A DNA stretch of 64,000 nt from Cynocephalus volans (Eukaryota > Chordata > Mammalia > Dermoptera > Cynocephalidae): contig NC_084463.1 of assembly GCF_027409185.1 (NCBI RefSeq), positions 49,408,907 through 49,472,906 of the forward strand. The letters run 5' to 3'. Shown here in pieces: positions 46,657 to 57,411 of the stretch. A model generated the notes under the pieces. That model made no database searches, was not told the DNA's origin, and saw only the letters and a list, made by a program, of their open reading frames with translations. The translations under genes were made by a program, and so were the position numbers. The first letter of the stretch is position 1; each line of letters starts with the position of its first letter.

Positions 46657-49600
46657 GTATGTATCACCTGGGGGCTGGCCTCCTGGACCCCTCCCACTCT
46701 TTCTAGATAGCCATTTCCTGAGCCTGTCCAGGACTGGGGGTTGCAGTTGTGTTTTAATGCTGTTCATAAACACTGGCTGCACCATCAGTGCTGGAAGGGA
46801 ATGCCCATGTGCAAGATGCCTCCTGACACTGAGGATCTATCTCTAATCTCTTGGGACTTCCAGTCAGTGTTTCCCAAAAAGGTGTACAAACCTCATTAGT
46901 AAATGTTTCACCTTGATGATTAAGTTTTTAAATCTGTTTTCCTTATCAGGCTCTGATAAGCGTTTGTATTGTCTTCAGCAAAATCTGAATAGATAGACTG
47001 CCCAGCATTTAAAATTCCTCATTGTCCAAACATCAGTTAGTCTTCTTACAGCCCATATGAAACTTAAGTTTTCCCACATGATCCAATCTCAGCACATAAA
47101 ATCAGCACTTTTTTTTATATGTTCTGTGAACCTCTCCAAATTAGTGTTGCATCTCGTATTCAACTTAGGTATGCTTTTCAGGAGTTAAGTTTAACTCTGA
47201 CTGGACAGGTGGGAGTTTTTTCATGTCCTACTCATATACTACACACCCAGATAACATGCATTTGAATTTTGAAGGGCATTTACTGCTGCTCTGTAGATCC
47301 CACAGTGAGTGAGGAATGTGCTTGCCCATGTGGAACCGCAGGGTGTCCTCACTAAAGAGAAAGTGCTGAGAATTCTAAGTGTGACTGGTTTCCTGGCTCA
47401 TTTCTTAAGCTATTATGAAAGATCAGACTATTGAAGGTCATACCCTGGCATACATTTCAAATTAATGTAATGAGGATATTCCAAATAGATCCATTAAGCC
47501 CGATTAGATCACGCAGCTTGTTGATTCGATCATGCATCTTGTTTCTGAGACTAATGCTGCACCGTTAAATTAAAAATTTAAATTCAATCCATCCGATACA
47601 TTTTATTCTATCATAAAACTATGGTCAAATCAGTTCTTATTTATGGTGTTCATAGTGCATTTTGTGCCTTATAAAATAAACACCAAAAAGATTAAATAGC
47701 CCTAGATTTCAGGATTATAAATGTGTTCTGTGTTTTCCTTTTTATTGTCCTTTGAACACATCACTTGGTGGGGCGGTACTTCTGTAGGTAGGTGCTAGAT
47801 CTATTGTGGTCTATATATGTATATAAAAAAAGTAATTCCTTTTGGTTATGTAAGCAGCCCAAGACGTAAGAAATGGAATCCCAATTGAGTTAACCTGTTA
47901 CTGTGTTATAATGACTCTCCATACACCTTAGCTTGTTCGAGCTGAGAATTTGAAGCCAGCAAATAGCATGTCTCATATGTTCATCCAATTATAGCACCTA
48001 TGCAAAACAGCACTTTTAGAGCCAATGAACAGATGTTAAAATAAGTATCTCATATCTGTGAAAGGGATTGGAGCAGTCACTTTTTAACATTCTGCTAAAA
48101 TGCTTTAATTAAATTGATTATATGCACTTAACAGTAAAGGAAAGAAAAACTGGGGGGTATAAATAACCACAGAAGAGATAATTTGGATGATTAATTTCAG
48201 TTCAGTTAGTTTTTCTCTGTGTTGACCAGAATTGGAGAGCAGACCCCAATACTCCAAGTGTGGGGGTTGAGGAGACTGTGCACATTGGAGAGAGGAAAAG
48301 ATGGGGAAGTAATCTACTTCACTCACTTTTTGAGGGGGGACAGGGATGGATGGAAGTCCAGATCAGAGAGGGTAATTTCTGTACTCATAGGTTTTCTCCT
48401 TTGGCCTTTCCCACTTCTTCCATCAGCTTTTCACTGACACTGATATGGCTAATTAACCTTCCCAGCACATCTCTACATCTCAAAATTGAAATTGATTGAT
48501 ATCTAAAATTTATAAGGGACATACATTTTAGCTACTTGCTTGTGATCATTTTCTGTTTCTCCAGAAATGTCATTTATCCCAATGATGATTGGGAGGAGAG
48601 TAGGGTCATGGGTAAAAAAATTCAAGTTCAATGTGCCTCTGCCTCTCTCTCCCACCAAACATCTCTGACTTTTTGGTAGCAGGGCACATCCTCTGAGTCC
48701 TGACAGGTATAGTGGGAGGGGGCAGCATGCACACAGCCCATCATAACTGCACCCCATGAAGACCCTTGTCTCCCTGACTGGCTGCAGAAATGCTTTCAGG
48801 GGGCGGGGGTCCTGAGGCTGATATCGGGTCCATTTCCAGTCTGTGTGACTGTGTACATTGTGAGAAGTCCTGTGGTGTAGAGCTGAGCATTGCTGCTGCT
48901 TGTGGAGGTGGCCTTGACAACATCCTCTGCTCCCACATGGCTGGTGCTGCCCTCGGTGTGTGGGCACAGGTATAGCTGCTCAGTGAACTGGGCCTTGCTG
49001 TGCAGGAAGCTCTCTGCTTCTGCTTAAGGAGGTGCCCTGCCTGTTAAATTATCCTTCACATTCTCAAGGTGATGCAATTAACATGCAATTTTTGTAAATT
49101 TTGGGGGGGTGGATTTCTGTATAATTTCCTTAGTTTACAGACACAGTTTGCTTTTTAGTTCTCCCCAAGAAAATGGTGTTTCTCTTGTGTTATTATATCT
49201 GTTTGCTTCCATATTGCCTCTCTTTGTTTCCACTGTTTACCCCCATTACTCAAGGCATGAAGTGGGCTAAAAATTCTTTTCTAACGTATTTGTGCTTTAT
49301 TACAATTTTGGAATGGAAGTGCCTGGTCTTTATATTTACAGACACAATTCCCAGTATATTGGACTCCCTAAAGTCTTGTTAAGTAACTTAAAACATTTGG
49401 GATGTGAACAGATTTTAAGTAGAAAACAGATTTCTGCAGTTTAATTCTAGCTGTGGAAGTTGAAAAGGAAAACCTTAATAGCCTGCAGATGTAAACCCAG
49501 ATAATTGCTTGTGTGAGTTCCCCATCTGTGAAAGCCTTGTCCTCCCGCTCATGTGTGTGTGCCACACAGGTGGCCAGGCACAGTGTGAAATGGATCCAGG

Positions 49601-51705
49601 AGTACATGTGTCCTCAAGGATAAATTCTGGCATTGGCTCCAGAAGAACATTGCATTGAAATCATGAGTAAATTTCCTTTACTAAAACAAACATATGGTAG
49701 AATACCAGATCCCAATATCGTTTTGTAGAAATTTAAAGCTAGTGGTGGAGGGTGTGTCTGTGTTTTTTTTTTACAAGTTGCATAAGCCATTTTCTCTGTC
49801 TCTCCCAGAGTTGTCAGTGACAAATAAATGAGGCTGGGAGTAACCAGACATTGTAAATCTAAACCAGCATTCTCCTCCCAATTTGACGAAATATCAAAAT
49901 TTGTTCTGATAAAGGATTTAGCTTGACAGCTGGTTTTTAATGTAATCCACATAGCTGGAATTTTCTTGAAAGCCAATAATGACATTCTTTTTGTATTTAA
50001 AGTGTCTTACTTTTAAAAATATTGTTATTAGCATATTCATTATTACAAATCGTGATTTTTCTTTATGCCCTTTACCTGATCCATCATGCCCCAAACTCCC
50101 TCCCTCCCTCCATCCCCACATCTCTAGTAACCGTTAGTTTCTTCTGTCCTTCTGAAAGTTCAAGGAATTGTAGTCTTTTCTGTTTCTTTGTTACTTTTCT
50201 TCTGTTTCTTTCTTTCTTAGCACCTAGTTATAAGTGAGAGCATGTGGTATTTATCTATCCTTGTCTGGCTTATTTCACACAACATAATTTTCTCCAGACT
50301 CATCCAGGTTGTTACAAATGGCAGAATTTCATTCATTTTTTATAGCTGTGTAGTATTCCATTGTGTACATGTATCACATTTTCCTTATCCAGTCATCTGT
50401 CGATGGGCATGGAGGTTGGTTCTATATTTTGGCTATTGTAAATAGAGCTGCAGTGAACGTGGGAGTGCAGGTAACCCTTTGAAGTGATTTCCATTTCTTT
50501 GGATATATATACAGTAGTGGGATTGCTGGATCATATGGTAGTGCTGTCTGTATTTGAGGAAGCTTCTTTGCTGTTTTCCATAGTGGCTGTGCTAATTTAC
50601 AGCCCCACCAACATTGTAGCAGAGTTCTCCTTTCCCCATATCCTCAGTAGCATTTGTTATTAATGGTCTTTTTAATAATGGTCAGTCTAACTGGAGTGAG
50701 ATGATATCTCGGTGTGGTTTTGATTTGAATTTCTCTGATGACTAGTGATGCTGAGCATTTTTTCATGTACTGTTGCCAAACAAGCATCATCCACTGACAT
50801 GCCGTCTGCACCAGAGCCCCTGCCTAGCTGAGGGGCTGCAGTGCTGATCTTTGAGTTCTGGTGGACTATATAGGATTATAATGCAATGGGTTCTTTCCTG
50901 GCATGTAAAGGTTTTTGTGCAAGTTGGGGGCTTTTGAGGGGTTTTTTTGAGCTTTTGACTATAGTCCTTGTTTTAATTAAAAGCACTGATTTACTGTTTA
51001 CCACATTAATTGAATAATGACTAGAGGGCTTTAAAGGGGGACATTTAAACAGCAACATTATTATGTTGTTGGTTGCCAATTCTTAGTATGGAAACATGAT
51101 TTACTTTCCCCATCTTGCAAATTCCTCTCACCTTTCCATATTTCATTAATGGCATCACCTACAAGTGACTCGTCTAGTAGGACAATGTGGCATGTGAACC
51201 CCCCCCCCCGCTCAGATGTGGTTGCCACAGAGGTCCACTCGGGGTTGAATGTGCATGTAAGGAGCACTCGTCTGTTTACCGTTCCTGAAAAGAGTTTTGA
51301 AACTCAAGTTTACAAGAAAATTGCACTTGAATTCTGTAGTGCTATCCTAAACCTGTGTAGGGTATTTTTATTTGTTGTTTTGGTAAAATGAAGTTTGTCC
51401 TTCAGTTTTAAAGCTCAACTGAGGAGTAAATTGAGTCTTTGATTATGGAGTTTGTTGGTCGAAGTAAAAGCTTTAATATAATAAAATAATAAAGCATTTT
51501 TCTATCTGAAATAAGCCATAGTCTATAATAAATACTGCTGACAGCCCTTAATTATGCTTCTTTTCTGAATTTTAAGATTTTAAAAATCCTTTTTTCTAGA
51601 TGTATCCTATTCAGTAATGCCTAGTAAGCTCTTGCTAGTTAAGGGTGGGCGTGCTTTGAAGCCTGTTCTCCTGTGTCACCCACACACCTGCGCTCTCTCT
51701 TGCAG
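46657..51705 (+). other. Intron 4
   Basis: The intron is about 5 kb. Its only clear content is the minus-strand L1 fragment at 49985-50775. I see no additional DIDO1 exon. A nine-to-ten-base C run is at about 51199-51208. Confidence 0.6.
49985..50775 (-). repeat. LINE-1 3' end and ORF2 C-terminal fragment in intron 4
   Basis: Reverse reading gives the L1 3' UTR (about 50020-50215, with a C-rich run on the plus strand at 50096-50116) and then the ORF2 C-terminus from about 50220 to 50765. The order and phrases match 1905-2450 of L1-A. Frames are interrupted, so it is an older copy. It ends at the HMKK-like region and is therefore 5'-truncated. Confidence 0.8.
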
Positions 51706-52150
51706 CCATGAAGGCAGATGGAAGAGCAGAGGAGAAGGCAGCGGTGGCCTCGGCCTCAAAGAGAAAAGCCTCCCCGGGCTGCTTGGTGGGCAAACGACCA
51801 TCACCAAGACATCTCGCTCCAAAGATGTCTCCTCCATTTGCTAATGTGGCAGCAGCCAAACCGGCCATTAAAAAGGCACCCTCTAGCTTCAAGGGCACCA
51901 TCTCACAAAAGCCATGGCTCTCGGGCACCCCATCAGGTGGCACTTCTGCTGTCATGCAGACGGTGGCTTCCAGACAGTTCCCTGGATCTGCTGCTTTGGT
52001 TGGAGCCATTGGGAAGCTGGTAACAACTTCTCTTCCTGTGGCCTCTCCAGTCCCAGGACACCTTGGGACCTGGAGCCCTGCCCAGTCACAGCCCAGTTCA
52101 CAAATTCGGCAGAATATAAGATGCTCCTTGAAAGAGATTTTGTGGAAAAG
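51706..52150 (+). CDS. DIDO1-like coding exon 5 (start of TFIIS central domain)
   Basis: The acceptor is TCTCTCTTGCAG and the donor GTGGGC. Two bases complete the Pro codon started in exon 4. It encodes the Ala/Pro/Lys-rich segment (PPFANVAAAKPAIKK, FKGTI, FPGSAALVGA) and ends in the helix opening the TFIIS central domain, SQIRQNIRCSLKEILWKR. In TFIIS-like proteins this helix packs the domain that contacts RNA polymerase II. The frame stays open past the donor to 52268, which is intron. Confidence 0.87.
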
Positions 52151-52289
52151 GTGGGCTGTTGTCCTTGGTTTTTCTCTGTGGAAGCTCTTCCATGTATGGC
52201 GTGATCATTTTGAGATTGCCCCACTGTTTCAAAAATGTAATGTATCCAAATTCAAGGGTTTTATGTAGTTTCTTTTTCATTCCATTCAG

Positions 52290-52449
52290 AGTCAGTGACA
52301 GTGATGACTTAATCATGACAGAGAAAGAAGTAGGAAACATCACCCTTCATCTGGAGAAGGAAATGTTTAACTTGTTTCAAGTTACAGATATTCGCTACAT
52401 GAGAAAATACCGCAGCCTCCTGTTCAACCTCAAGGATTCTAAAAATCAG
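52290..52449 (+). CDS. DIDO1-like coding exon 6 (TFIIS central domain core)
   Basis: It starts after CATTCCATTCAG and ends at CAG before GTGTGT. It encodes VSDSDDLIMTEKEVG, the helix LHLEKEMFNLFQVTD and KYRSLLFNLKDSKNQ, which is the core of the TFIIS central domain. It is the best conserved part of this copy. The phase fits both neighbours. Confidence 0.88.
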
Positions 52450-53563
52450 GTGTGTGTGGTCTCTGTGTACTGCAATATTCCTGACGCAGAAGGAATTTGG
52501 TGTATGTTTTCTATTAGCTGAGTTTCACAGTAATACATCAAAGAGCATTTGCAACATTTATATTCTTTCCATGAAAGTTAGAAAGTATTTTTATCCTCTG
52601 TGACACTTCTGTATGCCCCCATGTACTTGGTATTATTTGAGGATCTTTCTGTTCCCTACCTTAAGTGGACTCTTGTCAGTGATCTCAGTGGCTGAAGTTC
52701 ATCTTTTATTTCACCAGGTTGGCCTCTTCTAAACATTGCAGTGCCAAATTACATGTCCATCCCTTCATTTGCTCTAAAGTAAAGTACAGATTCTTTAATC
52801 TAGAATATGGGTGTGTCCATATTCTGGCTACAGACAGCGTTTTCTGCCTTATTTTCTTTTCTCTCATCATCACTTGAGTGAGCCCGACAATTTGGGCTAC
52901 TTCACAGTAATAATAAGGAGCAGCCCCTCCAGTTCTCACCATTTCGACGGGTGCTGCAGGGCAGCTCAGTCCTCATAGCAGCCGTGGAGTGGGGGTTGTT
53001 CTCCTGCAATGAAAATGGAAATGGAATCTGAGAAGGCTGAGCTGCATGTCTGGTACAGTCTCTTGCCTCCTGCCTCCAGGGCTCACAGTCTTCTGGTCCT
53101 CTGTGTCACTCTCTGAGCTCTTAGCTGTGCAGTAGAACCAGGGACAGATACTCTGCATCTCAGCGTGGTTAACAGCCCCCCAGCACAAGTCATTTCTTCC
53201 TGTCTGTATTCCTAATACTGTATATTTCTGACCTGTATTCCAAATTGTGTACATGATTTTGTTTTTCCTGCGGAGGTGACTTTTTATTTTTTAAAGAAGA
53301 ATCAGTGCAACATGGGCCTTGCTTGACTTTGAAACGCATGTTTTCTGGGCCTCCATTTGCTCTCAGCTGGGTGGCCTGGCACATGCTCTCAAGGGACTGC
53401 TTTGGGAGGCAGGTGAGGTTGCGCCTCTGCAGGGCTCTGTGCAGTGCAGCCCTCCATTGAAAGCTTTGGTTTTTGTCCAGTGGTCCTTGAACCTCCAGGC
53501 AGAGCTTCTTGTGCTGCTTTGTTGTTTCCATAGCCTCCACATTAACACACACAGATATTGTTT

Positions 53564-53591
53564 GAATGAATGGATGAATGAATGAATGATG
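53564..53591. repeat. Short (GAAT)n-type repeat before exon 7
   Basis: GAATGAATGG followed by ATGAATGAATGAATGA lies 12-40 bases upstream of the exon 7 acceptor. It takes the place of the usual pyrimidine tract and may weaken recognition of that exon. Confidence 0.8.
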
Positions 53592-53602
53592 TTTCTTTAT
53601 AG

Positions 53603-53719
53603 GGACTCTTCCGTCGTGTTTTGCGTGGAGAAATCTCTTTGGCAAAACTTGTGAGAATGAAGCCAGAAGAACTTGGATCTAAGGAAATTTCCCAGAGGAA
53701 AGAGAAACTGATGACATCT
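53603..53719 (+). pseudogene. DIDO1-like coding exon 7 with lost splice donor
   Basis: The acceptor TTTCTTTATAG is intact. The exon encodes GLFRRVLRGEISLAKLVRMK, then PEELGSKEIS, the end of the TFIIS central domain, and is 39 codons long. At the expected donor the sequence is TCT followed by TTGAGT, where a donor would read GTGAGT: the first intron base at 53720 is T. Without a donor, reading continues for 20 more codons to the TAA at 53780-53782. Confidence 0.8.
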
Positions 53720-53860
53720 TTGAGTACTGACGTAGAATGGCTGCTTCAGATACCAGACTTAACTTTACCAGAAGTCAAATAATACACTGTTTGCAGGAGT
53801 GATATGCTTTCCTCCTGGAAAACAAGGTGGAGGGCTTGATTTTTGTCTTTTTTATTTTAG

Positions 53861-53965
53861 GTGATAGAATCCAGAACTAAATTGTGCCATGAAGGCAAAA
53901 AGACTGACATTAAAAACAGGAAACCATTCCCAGTAAAAAAGATTCTACACCCATGTCAGACTTAG
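53861..53965 (+). pseudogene. DIDO1-like coding exon 8 with frame disturbance and terminal stop
   Basis: The acceptor is TTTATTTTAG. The first codons encode VIESRTKLCHEGKKT, matching the family. In the distal part the family's DS-P-SD segment is present in the DNA but in another frame (GATTCT at 53941 is two bases out of phase), so a small indel lies between. The last in-frame codon before the GTGTGA donor is TAG (53963-53965). The total length equals the family's 35 codons. Confidence 0.75.
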
Positions 53966-54208
53966 GTGTGAGCATTTGGTATTTTCGAAGTTCAGAAAAG
54001 GTAGAGTAAATTAGGTGTCTTAAATTATTGGGCAGGACACTGAGCTTATAACAAATATATATAATTTCATTACTTCTCAAATACTTGTATCCAGTGGTCC
54101 TTTTTTTTCTTGTAGTGCTTCTTAATCACATCCACCTTTTTTCATGTGTGCTGTTAATTTGGAAATGGCATTGGAAAATAAATTACCTACCTTTTTTTTT
54201 TCTTTGAG

Positions 54209-54344
54209 GAACAGCAAGAATCAGTACAAGCTGTCCCTGAAAAAAGCCCCCAGCCCCTTCTGGATGTCCGTAGCAGTTTGTTGAAAGACACAAGAAGCCA
54301 GCATGAGGCGCATCTTTTTAATCTAAATTGTAAAATCTGTACAG
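54209..54344 (+). CDS. DIDO1-like coding exon 9
   Basis: A strong polypyrimidine tract and TTTGAG precede GAACAGCAAG at 54209; the donor is GTGAGC after 54344. It encodes EQQESVQAVPEKS, then LLDVRSSLLKDTRSQHEAH and LFNLNCKICTG, including the Cys-x-x-Cys that follows the TFIIS domain in DIDO1. The frame is open and the phase fits exon 10. Confidence 0.85.
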
Positions 54345-54585
54345 GTGAGCATAATTTTGGGATCCCATTAAACTGGATTTTGCTTAAAATCACTAATCCT
54401 TCCAAATGCGATGTTAAACCAAAAAAAAAAGGGAGGGGGGTAGAATGGATTACTGGAGTTCATGAAGTTAGCTCCTCTCTTTGCATTGTTGCTTTTGGGT
54501 TCTCGTAAGCAATTACCTGCTCATGAGCATGCTGTGCTCTTGGATGTGTCAGATTTCTCACCATGTCTTTCCTCATCTACCTCAG

Positions 54586-55077
54586 GTCAGATTTCCTCAT
54601 CAGAAGATGAGCCACCTCTGAAAAAACAGAAATTGTTGGCTTCTGCTAAGAAAGAAGACTTAAAATCCAAGTGTGTCAGCTCTCCATCTGATCCAGTTCC
54701 TAACTCAGCTGATGAAGGAACACCAGGAACTCTGCCCAGAAATGCTTCTGAGGCAGACCTGGAAAGAGCTTCTCATTCAAACCTGGAGAGAAAGTATTTC
54801 CCTGGGCCCCCAGGAGATGTCATTCTTGAGCTCTCCCCAGTGGAAGGCCGTGGGGATGCAGTGGTCACCACTGTCACTATGTCCAGCTGGGACTCCAGGA
54901 CTGGTCCAAGTGGATCATGCACAGTGACAGCCTCCATACCAGCCCAGCCAGACAGTGCCCATGTGGTAGAAACCAAACAAGACACACTGATGCCTGCTTT
55001 GACTTCTTTGGCGGTGCCCAGGTTCATACTGGCTAAGCGGTCCTCATCCCCTTGTCAGTTCCATCACAGAATATCAG
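54586..55077 (+). pseudogene. DIDO1-like coding exon 10, frameshifted near its end
   Basis: The acceptor is CATCTACCTCAG and the donor GTGTGT. It encodes SSSEDEPPLKKQKLLASAKK (a basic nuclear-localisation-type motif), KEDLKSK, the YFPGPPGD motif and SPVEGRGD. Near the end, after SSSPC, the family's SVP-S-NIS segment is present but one frame away (TCAGTTCCATCACAGAATAT read in the second frame). Splicing in the main frame therefore enters exon 11 out of frame and meets TGA after about 31 codons. Confidence 0.8.
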
Positions 55078-55369
55078 GTGTGTATTTCAGATATAGTCTG
55101 AAAGAGCCAATGAAGTTTTCTTTTGAACTAATGAACGGAAAGGCAATTGGTGATTTCAACTCTGAGTTTTACTCAGAAATACAATTCAGTTTGTTCTTCT
55201 CTTACCAAAATGTCTATTTATATCATTATGATTAAAGCATTTATTGGCAAAAGTAAGCTACCAAAACTTGTAGGAATTCACTTTTACTTTTAAACACACG
55301 GTCTTCATTGTTTTGAAATTCTAATTGTACAAGAGAGATTTCCTTATTTTTCATGGTTTTGTTTTACAG

Positions 55370-55523
55370 TGTCTCAGAGTCACGTTCCTCTCCAGAAGGA
55401 GATACGACCCACTTTTTATCTCAACTCAGCACCATTTGGAAAGGATTTATTAACATGAAAAGTGTAGCAAAATTTGTCACTAAGGCATATCCTGTCTCTG
55501 GCTGTTTTGATTATCTCAGTGAG
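55370..55523 (+). CDS. DIDO1-like coding exon 11 (start of SPOC domain)
   Basis: It starts after GGTTTTGTTTTACAG and ends at GAG before GTTTGT, a weaker donor that still has GT. In the DIDO1 frame it encodes SESRSSPEGDTT, then LSTIWKGFINMKSVAKF and AYPVSGCFDYLSE, the first strands and helix of the SPOC domain. No stop lies in this frame. The frame is reached only if exon 10's shift is bypassed. Confidence 0.85.
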
Positions 55524-56231
55524 GTTTGTACCAAAAGTATATGTGTGTGTGCTTGTGTGTATGTGTCTTTCACAGGAGTTCCTCTACTACAGGCAGACAT
55601 GTGACACGCTTACGCTGGCTGCCTGGGTACTTAAATACCTCCAAAGGCAAGATAATGGTTGCCATAGTGGGTCAGCAGGTCATGCAGTTTGCACAGAGCA
55701 GAAATTTGACTGAGCCGTTGGGCAGCCCAGTGATCTGTTTAGCAGTGATCTGTTTAGCAAGGGCATTTACCACACGTGTGTGCCCAGCCACCAGCATGGC
55801 CAGGCGTCTGTAACCTGCATAGTGTGGGTGGCAGGTGTAACCCCCTGATAGGTCTTTCATTTTTCAAAGTTAACAAAGATGGCACTAGAATTTATGACCT
55901 TGGGAAGGAGTGGCAAGTCAGTTATCCTGGTAATAAGTGAATCATTACTGTATGTGTGTGTGTGTGTTCACAAAAGATAATGTGAAAAGGTTGGGCAGCA
56001 GTTTCTAAACAATGCTGTTTGTCAGAAAGTTATTATACCACCTTTGGGTTTGGGAGCTCGTTATCCTGAATGGTAGTTCACCAGTCATTATTTAATACAG
56101 TTATCACCATTTTCCTTGGAATTGTTGTTTTCTTGAATTTTGGGTTGTTTGGTGCCTTCATGTTACTGCATTAGTCTCTTTTTGAACACTAGAGTTTCAC
56201 AGGTGATTTAGTCAAAGTACGTTTTATTTAG

Positions 56232-56321
56232 GACTTGCCCAACACAATTCACATCGGTGGGAGGATCGCACCGAAGATGGTTTGGGATTATGTTGGTGAA
56301 CTCAAGTCTTCTGTGTCTAAG
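56232..56321 (+). CDS. DIDO1-like coding exon 12 (SPOC domain)
   Basis: Thirty codons lie between TTTTATTTAG and GTATCC. It encodes DLPNTIHIGGRIAPKMVWDY and VGELKSSVSK, nearly unchanged from mammalian DIDO1. Both splice borders are usable. Confidence 0.87.
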
Positions 56322-57215
56322 GTATCCGCTTATAGTATAGTCTCTGCAACAATGGAACATAGAGCTTATTTAAACATCTTTTTTAACCTTTCATTTTGAT
56401 GGTTAACAATTGACATGTCAGCCTGCAACTTACTAGATACTTTCAGGTGAATGTTAAAATAAGTTTATATAGTTCCATTCCTGTGTGATGGTGTGTTTGA
56501 GAAATATGGTGATAGAAGGGTTTTTTTTCCTTTACTGTAATCATATGACTGCATTTTATTAAAAAAATGTAAAAACTTTATTTCCTCATTTTCATTTTTA
56601 TTTTTTTATGATTGAAGGAGTACAATGGGAATTTGGAGGTGATCTGGCAAAGGGCACCGAGCCTGGGCTCTTGAATGGGTTTTGGTTTTCTGGGAACCCC
56701 TGAGGTTTAGCTACAGCTGCGTGTGTCTGTATGTACAGTTTTCCATCAGATTCCCAAGAGGGTTTAGACCCTGTGCCTAGTTTAACCCTCCCGTGTGGAG
56801 ACACACAGGGAATGGCTGCAGATCGTGCAGCTGCTCACCGTGCCCACAGCCGCTGTGCATGCGGGAAAGCTTACACTTTGCTCCAGACGCAGCTAAGCCT
56901 ACACCTTACATGGCCTGTGCCTCTCACAGCTCAGTTCTCTGAAATCGAGGCTGTGAGTGGAAGTCATTTTAAAGGGTCTCCTGCTGAAACCAAAATTTGA
57001 GTCGGGAAGTCGGATGCTTGATTGTGAGTTTCTTTTATTACATTATCTCATTGTTTCAAATGTTGGACAATAAGGCTATGAAAGTCAAAATCAGAATTGC
57101 TAAAATCTCCCATTTCAGGCTGTACTTTTGAGGTTTGGGTACAAATTTTAAAGCAGATACTTTCCTCGCATGGCCACAGGTGAAGGCTTTCCCCTGTCCT
57201 CTGTTTGCATTGTAG

Positions 57216-57411
57216 GAGCTCTGTCTGATCCGCTTTCACCCCCTGACAGAGGAAGAAGAGGTTGCCTACGTTTCTCTCTACTCCTACTTGAGCAGTCGTG
57301 GCCATTTTGGTGTTGTACCTAATAAGACCAGGCACATCAAGAACCTCTACGTCATCCCACTGGGTGCTAAGGACCCTATTCCATCCTCACTCTTGCCCTT
57401 TGAGGGACCAG
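57216..57411 (+). CDS. DIDO1-like coding exon 13 (end of SPOC domain)
   Basis: It follows GTTTGCATTGTAG and ends one base into a codon before GTAAGC. It encodes ELCLIRFHPLTEEEEVAYVS, the SSRGHFGVV strand, and IPLGAKDPIPSSLLPFEGPG. The basic and aromatic SPOC residues of the family are kept. The frame is open. Confidence 0.88.

Noticed and set aside
54278..54508. An extended open frame past exon 9
   Set aside because: The family sequence ends at the GTGAGC donor at 54345; the extension runs through an A tract in the intron.
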